A stretch of 64,000 nucleotides of DNA from Amycolatopsis endophytica (GCF_013410405.1 NZ_JACCFK010000002.1:1798001-1862000); one strand, 5' to 3'; counted from the stretch's first letter, positions 16,303-24,774 are shown. Notes: a model not told the origin generated them from the letters alone. Made by a program: numbers and translations.

Positions 16303-17505
16303 GTGCCTCGACCACCGTTGCCGATCGGCACTTACGGCCTGATCCGGGTCCGGCGGATCGCGCCCCGGAAGTGGAAGGCGATTGCCCAGTTCCGTATGCC
16401 CGACGGTCGGATCAAGACTGTGAGCCGTATCGGGCGGAGCAAGACCGACGCGGAAAACCGTCTCAAGGAGGCGATGACCACGCTGGCCGCTGAGGTCAGG
16501 GGTGGTGAGATCTCGGGCGACACGCGAATGAAGCGCATTGCCGAGGTGTGGACGGCCGAACTGGCTCGGGAGGCCAAGCTCGGGGACCGGTCGCCGAACA
16601 CGGTGCGCCACTACCGTGGGCAGCTCAAGAACTGGGTCCTGCCTGCCGTCGGGGAGTTGCAGGCTCGCGAGTTGACGGTGACGTGGTGTGACCGGCTGGT
16701 CAAGAAGGTGCACGACGCGACCAGTCATGACACGGCCAAGAGCGTCCGGGCGGTCCTGACCGGGCTCTGCGGCTACGCGGTGCGGCACGGCGCGATGACT
16801 GTCAACCCGGCGAAGTCGATCGGTCGGCTCGCGCGCGGGGAGGAGAAGGAAGTGGTGGCCCTCAACCAGGAACAGCGGAACGATCTCCTCGCGAAGCTCG
16901 AACGGCTGGCTGAGAAGAAGAGCACCGACACGACCGGGCGGAGCCTGGGGCCGCGGGCACAGGTGTGGCGGGACCTGCCGGACATCGTGCGGACGATGCT
17001 GGCCACCGGCGTCCGCCTCGGCGAACTGCTGGCGCTGACGGGCGACGACGTCGACCCACAGGAGCGGATCGTGGCGGTCGGAAATCACCTGATCCGGGTA
17101 ACGGGCGTTGGGCTCGTCCGCGTCGCCAATCGCAAGGGCAATCGACCAGGTCTGCTGCTCAGGGTGCCCAAGTGGTCGGTGCCGATGTTGCGCGCCCGGA
17201 AGCTCGCCTCCGGTGGCGGGCCGCTGTTCCAGGCGTGGAACGGTGACTGGCTCGACCCGAGCAACACGATCAACCGGGTGCGGGAGGCGTTCGAGGAGGC
17301 CGGGTACGGGTGGGTCACGTCACACGTCTTCCGCAAGACCGTGGCCTCGGTGCTCGATGACGCCGACCTGCCGCTCAGTGCCATCGCGGACCAGCTCGGG
17401 AACACCCAGAAGGTGGCAGACAAGCACTACCGGAAGCGACGGGTAGCCAACGAAGCGTCAGCAGCGGCCCTGGAGACGATGTTCGACGAGGCGCCGGGGA
17501 CTTGA
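16303..17505 (+). CDS. int: Tyrosine site-specific integrase, left element remnant
   Basis: 400 residues from GTG 16303, chosen for AAGGAG six bases upstream and because the earlier part of the frame overlaps xis out of frame. N-terminal arm-binding region, SAM-like core-binding domain about 75-180, then the catalytic domain with Arg238 (LATGVRLGELLAL), His341 and Arg344 (TSHVFRKTVASV), Asn367 in place of the second His (QLGNTQK) and nucleophile Tyr376 (DKHY). It ends 81 bp before a 44-bp copy of the tRNA-Asn 3' half. The catalytic set looks intact, so it may still work, although no other mobility genes lie to its left. Confidence 0.9.
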   Translation: MPRPPLPIGTYGLIRVRRIAPRKWKAIAQFRMPDGRIKTVSRIGRSKTDAENRLKEAMTTLAAEVRGGEISGDTRMKRIAEVWTAELAREAKLGDRSPNTVRHYRGQLKNWVLPAVGELQARELTVTWCDRLVKKVHDATSHDTAKSVRAVLTGLCGYAVRHGAMTVNPAKSIGRLARGEEKEVVALNQEQRNDLLAKLERLAEKKSTDTTGRSLGPRAQVWRDLPDIVRTMLATGVRLGELLALTGDDVDPQERIVAVGNHLIRVTGVGLVRVANRKGNRPGLLLRVPKWSVPMLRARKLASGGGPLFQAWNGDWLDPSNTINRVREAFEEAGYGWVTSHVFRKTVASVLDDADLPLSAIADQLGNTQKVADKHYRKRRVANEASAAALETMFDEAPGT

Positions 17506-17558
17506 CGAAAAACGGGGGTTTAACGGGCTTCGGGCCTACCGCGTCCGAGTCACGAAAG

Positions 17559-17583
17559 AACCCCAGGTCGATGACCTGGGGTT
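17559..17583 (+). terminator. Rho-independent-type terminator after the left integrase
   Basis: A perfect 11-bp stem AACCCCAGGTC / GACCTGGGGTT with a 3-base GAT loop lies 54 bp after the integrase stop, ending four bases before the attachment core. A copy of its right arm (GACCTGGGGTTT) recurs at 17649-17660 just beyond the core, which may reflect an old recombination at this site. Confidence 0.8.
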
Positions 17584-17586
17584 TCG

Positions 17587-17630
17587 GCTCCCCCGGCTGG
17601 ACTCGAACCAGCAACCCTTCGGTTAACAGC
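17587..17630. repeat. Left attachment core (attL), 44-bp copy of the tRNA-Asn 3' half
   Basis: All 44 bases are identical to 30077-30120, where they form the 3' half of the tRNA-Asn gene from the anticodon loop to one base past its end. After the repeat the sequences diverge (TACATGG here, CGAATGC at the tRNA), so this copy cannot make a tRNA. It marks the left end of the AICE and at the same time the right end of the older integrase remnant. Confidence 0.95.
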
Positions 17631-18185
17631 TACATGGTGGTTGATGGCGACCTGGGGTTTTGCTGTCTCGGCTCGCCGTCGTTCTTCGGCTTTCGCCACG
17701 TCTGTTCGCGCTCGTCCGCCGCTGTTGATGTCACGATTGGATGTCAGCTGCGGCGGGCCGTGTGGGCGCAACATCGCTGTTCAACGGGCTGCTAACTGAC
17801 CGCTCGTCACCTTTCCGCGATCCAAAGCCGCCCACAGCCGGGCCGGGTGCCGTCAACCCTTGTAACCGATCACGCCGCACAGCCGAACTACGAGACGTGA
17901 CTGTGCGTGCACGAGCCGACCACCGGAGGCGTGATCGGCGCGAAGCGGGGTTGACGGCGCTCGGCCCGGCTTTGACCATCCCGGCGATCGCGGAAAGGTG
18001 GCGCCTACCGGTGGCCGCCTGCCTTGGATGCTCCGTGCCTTTCTCGTGCGCCTTCCCCCGCCCCGCGCGCCGGCCGACGGCGTTGAGCGCGGCCGAGCAG
18101 AGCGGAGCGGCCCGGCTCGGCCGCGCGCCAGTTCGGCCCGCGCGCCCGCCCGCTAGGGCGGCTTGAAGACGTAAAGAAAGTTCTC
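17631..18185. other. Gene-free left end of the AICE
   Basis: About 555 bp with no convincing gene. It holds the GATGTCA repeat pair at 17727-17746 and then GC-rich sequence up to the NTPase gene; the 141-codon frame inside it lacks a ribosome site and family-like sequence. The promoter for the cargo gene should lie near its right end, where the sequence turns AT-richer (GACGTAAAGAAAG), but I cannot place it. Confidence 0.6.
17727..17746 (+). promoter_or_regulatory. Putative integrase arm sites, left end
   Basis: Two direct GATGTCA copies separated by six bases, 97 bp inside the left core. The same arrangement (GATGTCA-N6-GATGTCA, same orientation) occurs at 30019-30038 beside the right core, with different spacer bases. 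Paired short direct repeats flanking both ends fit arm-type binding sites for the AICE integrase N-terminal domain. The function is inferred. Confidence 0.6.
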
Positions 18186-21100
18186 ATGAGCGACGACGAC
18201 ATCGAGTTCGCGGGGCTGCAAGCAGAACACTCGAACATCGATGACCTTGGAAGTCAAGGACGTTCAATGACCAAGCCCAACGATGACCAGCAGCAACCAG
18301 CTAACCAGCAGCAACCAGCTAACCAGCAGCAGCCAGCTAACGACCCACAGTTCCGTGTGGACGCTGGTCCGCTTTCCGGGGATGGATCAGGAGGCAACTT
18401 GACTAGGTTTGGTTCCCAGTCCGGTCTCCCTACGCTGGAATCGCTAGCCCCGAAGTACGCGCCCGAGCAGCACGCCACCTATCTCCGACACCTTCAACGG
18501 GCGGTGCAGGACTCAAAGAACCTGAATATCGCGCTCACAGGTAGATACGGAACAGGGAAGTCTAGTGTTCTCGATGAGTTCGAGTCTGAGAACAAGAAGA
18601 AGACACTGCGTATAGCGATCTCCACCCTTGGACCTGACTCCGACGGTGTGACTCTCACCAATCGGATTCAAAAGGAGCTGGTCAAGCAACTTTTGTATCG
18701 AGCAGCCCCGCGGAAGCTCCCCTTCTCGCGCTTCAATCGCATCGTCCCTTTGTCCCGCAAACGCGCGGCATTTCAGTCGACTATCGCGGTGGGTGTAGTC
18801 GGCGCATTCCTTGCGGTCCTCGGCTGGCTTCCGAAAATCGCTGGCACGGGACAGGGCCAGCACTGGTTGGTCCAAACACTATCCTGGCTGGTGTTCGCCG
18901 CCCTGGCTGTCGCGACTCTCACCGTGGTGCGAATAGTCCTCCACGGTCGCTTCGTGGTCTCTGATGTCTCGGCAGTCGGGACTGCGGTGAAGTTGACACA
19001 GAAAGCATCGACGTACTTCGATGAGTACCTTGAAGAAATTGTGTACTTCTTCGAAGAGGTCTCGCCGAATATTGTCATATTCGAGGACTTCGACCGCTTC
19101 GACGACCCTCACATCTTCGAATCATTGCGAGAGCTGAACACCCTCCTCAACAACACGCCCAAGCGCCAAAAAGAGGGTGAGCAGCCACTCCGCTTTATAT
19201 ACGCGATCAAGGATAGTCTCTTTGAGCGACTGGGAACCGAAGTCGTGGAATCGGGAGCGGATGCGGCGGCTGTGGAGACTGTGCGTGCCAATCGCACCAA
19301 GTTCTTTGACGTTGTCATCCCACTGGTTCCATTTATCTCACATCGAAATGCACGAGAACTGCTGTCCGACCTAATAAGGGATCGCGGCTTCTCCGGTATT
19401 GACCGTTCTCTCATATCAATTGTTGCTCAGCATGTCACCGACATGCGGCTACTGAAGAACATTTGTAATGAATATGCAGTGTTCGAGGAGCGGTTGCTCA
19501 GATCTACAAAGACTGCGCCAGGGCTGGCCGCCAGTAATCTATTCGCGCTAGTCGTTTATAAGAACTTTCACCTCAAGGACTTCGAGGAAATTTCGCGCCG
19601 AAATAGCGATCTCGATGTCCTGTATGATCTCCGAAGAGAACTCGTGCGTGCAAACATCGACGACTGTGAGAAGCGGAGGCGCGCACTCCTTAACGAGCCA
19701 TCAAGGTACAGAACGATGGAGTCGACAGCCAAGCGGATTGGCGAGCGTCTCGCCATCATCGGAATGGTCTCGAAAGCCTCAACTGGGTACGCAAGCTGGC
19801 CAAATGCGCAATTCTCTTCAGGCTCTCGGATCTGGTCGAAGGAGGAAGTTCAGTCCTATGATTTCTGGGTCACTGTGAGGAATGGGGGAGGAATTGGAAT
19901 CCTGGCCTCAACGGCACCACAGGGCGGCCAGCAGCAACTGGTGGCCAATCTAGAACCGGGTCAAGTACAGGTGGTCTTCCCCGAAGCTTCGAACGCGGAC
20001 CAATGGGCAGATGTCGACGAAGGCAATCTTCAAGATAGGCTCGATAGCCTGAGAGATGAAATCGACTTTTTGCGAGGAGCGGATTTCAAGGAACTGTACG
20101 AAAAAAGCGAATTCAAATTGTCAACAGGAGTAGGCGAGCAGGCTTTCGCTGACCTCGTCAATGCAACTATGCGGTCGCAACTGGCCCGCGATCTCGTTAA
20201 GCAGGGATATCTAGATCGAAACTTCGCCCTGTATGCGGCTCAGTTTTACGGTGACTTCACCGGGGTCGACGTTGCAAACTTTATCGTGCAGGTCGTCCAG
20301 TCCAATATAATGGAAATCGACTTCTCCTTCAGTGGGCCAGAGGCGGTTGCGAACCTCCTCGCGGAGGTTCCAGACGACTTCTCGCACACGGTCAGTGCCT
20401 ACAACATCGAGATCCTTGATTACCTTATCGACCACGGCGACGGACGCGTCCAAAGTATTGTTCAAACGGTTACCTCGAACTTCGGAAGTGACGCACAGGA
20501 GTTCTTTAGGGCGTATTTCAATGCCGGTTCGCGACGTTCGGAATTTGCGGCTCTACTGAGTCGCCATCCGTGGCCAGAAGTGTTTGAATACCTGGTTTGC
20601 AATCAAGGTATCCCGGCAGACGTTCGATCTGGTCTCGTCGACGCCGCTCTCCGCGACGCCCAAAAAGTTAAGCTCTACAAGCTAGATTCCGAAGTGTGCG
20701 ATTTCATCGTGTCGAACTACACAACGATGACTGTGTTCACCGGAGATCTTGACGATGATGTCGCCGACAAAGTGGTTTATCTCATCAAAAGGGCAGGTGT
20801 CGTTCTTCCTGACCTGAGCGAACTCAGCGAGGTGATTCGCGACCGCGTCGTACGCGAACATCTGTACGTCCTCACGGCAAACAATATACGCGAGGCTCTC
20901 GGAATTACCGGAGACATTAGTCTTGATCGCGTACGCGAAAATGCACACGTGTACGACATGTGCCAGCGAAATCCTGGCGAATACCTCGAAGCAGTAGAGA
21001 AGGACCGGCATACGCAGTACGCGGTCCTCACTGAAGCAACTCTCGCCGAAGCCCTAACCGTGATTGCGGAAGTATGGGAAGCGGAGCAGATCCGCGAACT

Positions 21101-22028
21101 CATAGCATTGACTGCGCCGGAGAGCCAGCTGAGCTGCCTCGATGATGTCCCTAAATCGTGTTGGCGACATCTCGCGACGCATCATCTCTTCCGTCCGAGT
21201 GTGCAAAACGTCCGAATTTATCGCGAGGCGATCGGCTCCATCGATCAAAATCTCGCCAACCTCCTCATGCAGGCCCAAGCCATTGAGGTCGCGGGCGAGG
21301 ATGAGGCCGGACAGATGAGCGTCGCCATCGGTGTGCTCAATGCCGCTTCGACCATCCCCGATGCTCAGGAGAGAGTCCGCTTGGTCGCGAGCATGCAGCT
21401 TGATGAGTACGTACCGCCCGCGGAGGTCAAGCCGGAGGCCGGCAGCCTCTTGGCGTGCCTGTTAGAACATGACATTGTCGAGGATTCCCCGGAGTCCTTT
21501 GAGCACTTCCGAGGAGCAGGCTGGGGAACTATCGAGTCTGCGATTTCGAAGTCAGCAAAGTTTGTCGACTTCATGACGCCCGAACTGGTCGGCAATTTCG
21601 TCACGGACCTCTTCAACAGTCAGGTAGTACCTGAGCAAGCCTGCGCGAAGGTCTTGGATAATCTCGCGCAGTACGTTAAAGACGACGACGCATCGGTGCT
21701 TGCGGCCGTGGCCCGCTATGCCTTATCGCGAACGCGGCCTCTTCCCCCGGAGCAACTCCTCCGAGTTGCTGCGGCCACCCGTGACAGGCATCTCACGCTC
21801 GGACTCCTTGCTATCGCTGCCCCTATGCCGTCAGCACCGCAGGTCGTCTCGGTTTTGCAGGAGTTGGGTGAGCCATACAACTACTTGGTGAACCGTACTA
21901 AGGATGAGTTCTCGGTGCCTGACGACGAGGAGCACCGCGTGGTTTTCGAATACCTCAAAGAGGCCGCCATCATTTCCGAGTTCAGGAAGCGGCGGAATAA
22001 GGATGTCCGTGTAGTGAAGGTGGCATAG
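18186..22028 (+). CDS. YobI/KAP-like membrane P-loop NTPase, AICE cargo
   Basis: 1280 residues. The first 75 are disordered, with three tandem QQQPAN repeats (DNA repeats 18288-18341). The NTPase domain follows: Walker A GRYGTGKSS at 119-127, two transmembrane helices at about 197-218 and 229-251 inserted between Walker A and B as in KAP-type NTPases, Walker B IVIFEDFDRF at 296-305, and a sensor-like FIYAIKDSLF near 340. This layout matches the YobI-like P-loop family. The C-terminal 700 residues look alpha-helical, probably a repeat scaffold, with no recognisable nuclease. Codon use is much AT-richer than neighbours, so it arrived separately. An internal ATG at 18267 after AAGGA is an alternative start. 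A defence role is inferred from family type and cargo position. Confidence 0.8.
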   Translation: MSDDDIEFAGLQAEHSNIDDLGSQGRSMTKPNDDQQQPANQQQPANQQQPANDPQFRVDAGPLSGDGSGGNLTRFGSQSGLPTLESLAPKYAPEQHATYLRHLQRAVQDSKNLNIALTGRYGTGKSSVLDEFESENKKKTLRIAISTLGPDSDGVTLTNRIQKELVKQLLYRAAPRKLPFSRFNRIVPLSRKRAAFQSTIAVGVVGAFLAVLGWLPKIAGTGQGQHWLVQTLSWLVFAALAVATLTVVRIVLHGRFVVSDVSAVGTAVKLTQKASTYFDEYLEEIVYFFEEVSPNIVIFEDFDRFDDPHIFESLRELNTLLNNTPKRQKEGEQPLRFIYAIKDSLFERLGTEVVESGADAAAVETVRANRTKFFDVVIPLVPFISHRNARELLSDLIRDRGFSGIDRSLISIVAQHVTDMRLLKNICNEYAVFEERLLRSTKTAPGLAASNLFALVVYKNFHLKDFEEISRRNSDLDVLYDLRRELVRANIDDCEKRRRALLNEPSRYRTMESTAKRIGERLAIIGMVSKASTGYASWPNAQFSSGSRIWSKEEVQSYDFWVTVRNGGGIGILASTAPQGGQQQLVANLEPGQVQVVFPEASNADQWADVDEGNLQDRLDSLRDEIDFLRGADFKELYEKSEFKLSTGVGEQAFADLVNATMRSQLARDLVKQGYLDRNFALYAAQFYGDFTGVDVANFIVQVVQSNIMEIDFSFSGPEAVANLLAEVPDDFSHTVSAYNIEILDYLIDHGDGRVQSIVQTVTSNFGSDAQEFFRAYFNAGSRRSEFAALLSRHPWPEVFEYLVCNQGIPADVRSGLVDAALRDAQKVKLYKLDSEVCDFIVSNYTTMTVFTGDLDDDVADKVVYLIKRAGVVLPDLSELSEVIRDRVVREHLYVLTANNIREALGITGDISLDRVRENAHVYDMCQRNPGEYLEAVEKDRHTQYAVLTEATLAEALTVIAEVWEAEQIRELIALTAPESQLSCLDDVPKSCWRHLATHHLFRPSVQNVRIYREAIGSIDQNLANLLMQAQAIEVAGEDEAGQMSVAIGVLNAASTIPDAQERVRLVASMQLDEYVPPAEVKPEAGSLLACLLEHDIVEDSPESFEHFRGAGWGTIESAISKSAKFVDFMTPELVGNFVTDLFNSQVVPEQACAKVLDNLAQYVKDDDASVLAAVARYALSRTRPLPPEQLLRVAAATRDRHLTLGLLAIAAPMPSAPQVVSVLQELGEPYNYLVNRTKDEFSVPDDEEHRVVFEYLKEAAIISEFRKRRNKDVRVVKVA

Positions 22029-22211
22029 AATTGTGATGGTCGCGAATTAGTAGGAGGACTAAGTCAGCGGTAAAGCCCGGTTCAGCATTGGCGGGCTTGC
22101 TAACGTCGCCCGAGTTGCTGCAAGCCGACCCGCTGAGCACCCACCGCATTTGCTCGCGCGAGTGTGGTGATTGGTAGGGCCTTTCTCGGGCACAATGGCG
22201 TCGGCGTCCTG

Positions 22212-22445
22212 CTATAAGTCAAGCCGTGACAGGATATCTGCCGCTGAAGAATTCAACGCGGTGGCGATGTGTCGCAACTCGACCACGTCCAGTCGACGCT
22301 CGCCGGTTTCGTACTTGCTGACGAACGACTGCGGTACCCCCAGACGCTCTGCAACCTGCACTTGTGTGAGGCCGGCCTCCTGGCGTAGCTCGCGCAGGAG
22401 GCGGCAGAGCTGCTGGTACTCGGCTGAGTAGATCGACTTCTCCAC
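22212..22445 (-). CDS. Short XRE-family repressor
   Basis: 77 residues, one helix-turn-helix domain: LRELRQEAGLTQVQVAERLG, then VPQSFVSKYETGERRLDVVEL. This is the classic Cro/CI-type fold with no sensor domain. It sits between the cargo NTPase and the GntR gene and is transcribed away from the latter. Two GGATATCC sites in the shared upstream region (22471-22493) could be its operators, so it probably represses itself and the GntR/HD genes (inference). Confidence 0.85.
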   Translation of the reverse strand: MEKSIYSAEYQQLCRLLRELRQEAGLTQVQVAERLGVPQSFVSKYETGERRLDVVELRHIATALNSSAADILSRLDL

Positions 22446-22470
22446 CTGTCAAGGCGACCGGAGAGCCAGC

Positions 22471-22493
22471 GGATATCCCAAAATCGGATATCC
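22471..22493. promoter_or_regulatory. Paired GGATATCC operator candidates
   Basis: Two perfect 8-bp palindromes GGATATCC at 22471-22478 and 22486-22493, spaced 15 bp centre to centre, roughly one and a half helical turns. They lie between the divergent XRE and GntR genes, 26 bp before the XRE start. The position and dyad symmetry suit an XRE or GntR dimer; which protein binds is not known. Confidence 0.55.
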
Positions 22494-22575
22494 TGGCCCC
22501 CGTGCCCTGCCGCAACGAGCGGCACTGCCACGCGGCGGGGTGCGCAACCGGTATCGCCGACAGGCAGGAGGGAGC

Positions 22576-22875
22576 ATGAGCGATGACCTCGACGGCAGCC
22601 ACACCGTCGACGAACGCATCGTCTTTGATCCGGACAGCAACCCGGACAAGTACATCTACGAGCAGCTGGCCGATCACCTGGCCAGGCTCATCGCTGCGGG
22701 CCGACTGAAGCCCAACACCCCGTTGCCGGCCGAACGGCGCCTGGCCGCCGAGTACGGCGTCTCACTGGGCACGGCCCGGCATGCGACCAGCATCCTCCGC
22801 GAATTGGGCCTGGTCGTCACCGTCCGCTCCAAGGGCACGTTCGTTCGCGGGCCTCGTGCGTCCGCTGAATCTTGA
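22576..22875 (+). CDS. GntR-family regulator (KorSA-like)
   Basis: 99 residues from ATG 22576 after CAGGAGGGAGC. The winged helix-turn-helix occupies about residues 30-95: YEQLADHLARLIAAGRL, PNTPLPAERRLAAEYGV, SLGTARHATSILRELGLV, KGTFVRG. There is no effector domain, as in the short GntR regulators (KorSA type) that silence replication and transfer genes in AICEs. The HD gene follows after 15 bp, so the two are likely co-transcribed. Targets on this element are not known; repeats at 24684-24774 are candidates. Confidence 0.88.
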   Translation: MSDDLDGSHTVDERIVFDPDSNPDKYIYEQLADHLARLIAAGRLKPNTPLPAERRLAAEYGVSLGTARHATSILRELGLVVTVRSKGTFVRGPRASAES

Positions 22876-22890
22876 CGTTACGGTGGGCGG

Positions 22891-23469
22891 ATGTCGCTGA
22901 TTTCGTGGGCATATGACCTTTCCGAGGCGAAGCTGCGTGACGCGCTGCCTCGACGATGGGCCCACGTTCAGGGCGTAGCCCGGCAGGCGCGCACCCTCGC
23001 GCCCATCGCCGGATCGGACGCCGAGCTGCTGGAAGCCGCGGCCATCCTTCACGACATCGGGTATGCCCCAGATCTGGTCGACACCGGCTTTCACCCCATC
23101 GACGGCGCTACTTACCTGGCCAAGGTCGATGCCCCCGAACGGCTCGTGCACCTCGTCGCACACCACTCCTACGCCGTCTACGAAGCCGAACTGCGGGGGC
23201 TGACCGAAGAACTGGCCGACTTCCACGACGAACGCGGCTCGATCCGCGACGCGCTCTGGTACTGCGACCTCACCACCTCACCGGACGGCGAGACCGTCGA
23301 CGCCGAAGACCGCATCGCGGAGATCAAGCGGCGCTACGGCCCTGACCATCTCGTGACTCGGTTCATCACCGGTGCGACTCCCGAACTGCTGGCAGCCGTC
23401 GAGCGCACGAAGGGCCGTCTCTCCGCCGTCTCGGCGGCTAACCCAAATGGACGTCCGCAGGGTTCTTGA
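22891..23469 (+). CDS. HD-domain metal-dependent phosphohydrolase (Mdp-like)
   Basis: 192 residues. The HD motif is AAAILHDIGYAPDL (about residues 48-61), preceded by RRWAHVQGVARQAR with the first metal-ligand His, and followed by HLVAHHSYAVYEA and WYCDLTTSPDG, which provide later ligands. Homologous genes (mdp) are regular AICE passengers, usually beside a NUDIX gene and korSA as here; hydrolysis of a nucleotide signal has been proposed. It converges with the NUDIX gene, and the 3' ends overlap by 32 bp. Confidence 0.85.
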   Translation: MSLISWAYDLSEAKLRDALPRRWAHVQGVARQARTLAPIAGSDAELLEAAAILHDIGYAPDLVDTGFHPIDGATYLAKVDAPERLVHLVAHHSYAVYEAELRGLTEELADFHDERGSIRDALWYCDLTTSPDGETVDAEDRIAEIKRRYGPDHLVTRFITGATPELLAAVERTKGRLSAVSAANPNGRPQGS

Positions 23470-23908
23470 CCGCATGATCGATCCGCAGTCGCATGGACGG
23501 GTGGATGTCCAGCTCGTCCAGCCGCTCCGGCGCGACCCAGTGCACCTGCCGTGACTCCGAACTGGGCCGCAACGACCCTGCGAGCGGGCGGGCGTGGAAG
23601 CAGATCGAGAACTCCTGGCGCACCTCGCCATCGTCGTAGGCGATGACGTGCTTGGGGTCGGAGTAGATGCCGCTGATCCCGGTGACCTCGACCGTCAGCC
23701 CGGTCTCTTCCTCGACCTCGCGCCGCACGGCGTCCACCACCGACTCGCCGAGGTCCTGGGCTCCTCCAGGGAGCGCCCACAGACCGTTATCGGTGCGCTC
23801 GATCATCAGGATGTCGCCGGCCTCGTTGCGCACGACCGCGGCGACGGCGGGCACGATGCTGTTGGCGGCCGGGGCGTCGGGGTCGTCGTAGTAGTCCTTC
23901 TTCGGCAC
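23438..23908 (-). CDS. NUDIX hydrolase (Nud-like)
   Basis: 156 residues from GTG 23908, chosen for GAGGACTGAGG upstream. A complete Nudix box (GX5EX7REUXEEXGU) is seen as GGAQDLGES through REVEEETGL, about residues 45-67. The remainder is the usual beta-alpha-beta sandwich ending with WVAPERLDELDIHPSMRLRI. It would cleave a nucleoside diphosphate linked to another group, with substrate unknown. It starts five bases after the stop of the upstream XRE gene, so the two form an operon. It corresponds to the nud genes of other AICEs. Confidence 0.88.
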   Translation of the reverse strand: MPKKDYYDDPDAPAANSIVPAVAAVVRNEAGDILMIERTDNGLWALPGGAQDLGESVVDAVRREVEEETGLTVEVTGISGIYSDPKHVIAYDDGEVRQEFSICFHARPLAGSLRPSSESRQVHWVAPERLDELDIHPSMRLRIDHAVKNPADVHLG

Positions 23909-23913
23909 GAGCC

Positions 23914-24663
23914 TCAGTCCTCCCACTTGTGCGGTTGAGCGTGCTCCCACACGGCGGTGAAGCTGTCCGCGTAGGTGGTGAACAGGTCGCCCGCCGACAA
24001 GCGCCGCAGGTGTAGCGCGGGGGCGTGGGCGGCCATCTTGCCGTAGACGTGCGGGTTGACGATCATCTCGTCGTCGAACCGGAAGATGCTGTTGTAGAGA
24101 ACCGTTCCGTGGGTGCGGATCTCGATTCCCGGAACGCCGTCGAGCTTGCGGAAGTAGGCCAGAGCGTGGTCGATCTTCGCGGAGATCGTGTGCGGTCCGA
24201 TGCCCTCGTCGGTGCTGCGCTGGATCACCGCCGGGGCGTCCCGGTCGCCGAACAGCAGCCGGATTCGCGCCCCTGCCTCGGCCTTGCTCCGCAGCAGCTC
24301 CAGCAGGCCGGGCTTCTCGGTCATGAACATGCCGACGTAGACCAGCATGTCCACGTACGTCGTGGCCTGTGCCAGGAGCTTGTCCCAGAGGTCGGCCGGC
24401 ACCGAGTTGCGGTGGGCGTAGACCTTCACGATTTCGGAGTTGCTGACCTCGCTTGCCTTGGCCTCGGACAGCGCGTCAGGCCATAGGTAGCTCTCACTCT
24501 CCTGCAAGATTGCGGCGATCTTGTGTCGCGACTTCGCATAGGGCGTGCGCCCCTTGGTGATCCAGCGCTCGACCGTCTTCGGGTCCACTGCGATACGCTC
24601 GGCGAGCTGGTCCGGGGTGAGGCCCCGCGACAGCAGGGCGTCACGTAGACGCTCGTTGGTCAT
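23914..24663 (-). CDS. XRE-type HTH protein with C-terminal DUF5919/PLD-like domain
   Basis: 249 residues from ATG 24663. The N-terminal 60 are a helix-turn-helix (LRDALLSRGLTPDQLAERIA, VDPKTVERWITKGRTPY). The remainder resembles the phospholipase-D-like DUF5919 domain found in actinobacterial XRE proteins: VYAHRNSVPADLWDKLL, LVYVGMFMTEKP, and an IRTHGTVLYNSIFRFDDEM segment with the H-N-D residues of a degenerate HKD motif. It is divergent from the SCO3933-type gene and has inverted repeats just upstream. In AICEs a regulator (Pra) often occupies this place. A signal-binding rather than lipase role is likely (inference). Confidence 0.75.
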   Translation of the reverse strand: MTNERLRDALLSRGLTPDQLAERIAVDPKTVERWITKGRTPYAKSRHKIAAILQESESYLWPDALSEAKASEVSNSEIVKVYAHRNSVPADLWDKLLAQATTYVDMLVYVGMFMTEKPGLLELLRSKAEAGARIRLLFGDRDAPAVIQRSTDEGIGPHTISAKIDHALAYFRKLDGVPGIEIRTHGTVLYNSIFRFDDEMIVNPHVYGKMAAHAPALHLRRLSAGDLFTTYADSFTAVWEHAQPHKWED

Positions 24664-24683
24664 CGACCCTCCCCCAAGTACTC

Positions 24684-24774
24684 CTAGGGACGTCTTCACG
24701 CTACCAGAGACGTCCCTAGATGTCCCTTCGTGCGGTGAAGCCGTCCCTGTCCTCGGCGGCATCGTCAGGGACGC
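24684..24774. promoter_or_regulatory. Array of AGGGACG half-sites between divergent AICE promoters
   Basis: A perfect 11-bp inverted repeat TAGGGACGTCT (24685-24695) / AGACGTCCCTA (24708-24718) is followed by further half-sites: AGATGTCCCTT (24718-24728), CGTCCCTGT (24742-24750) and TCAGGGACG (24765-24773). They fill the region between the XRE/PLD-like gene and the SCO3933-type gene, where both promoters must lie. A dimeric regulator of the element, perhaps the GntR or XRE protein, is the likely ligand (inference). Confidence 0.6.

Noticed and set aside
17587..17630. Possible second tRNA-Asn gene
   Set aside because: Only the 3' half is present; the sequence beyond the anticodon loop does not form the anticodon 5' strand, D arm or acceptor 5' strand.
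17741..18166. 141-codon frame at the AICE left end
   Set aside because: No ribosome site, Pro/Arg/Ala-rich shadow-like composition and no recognisable domain.
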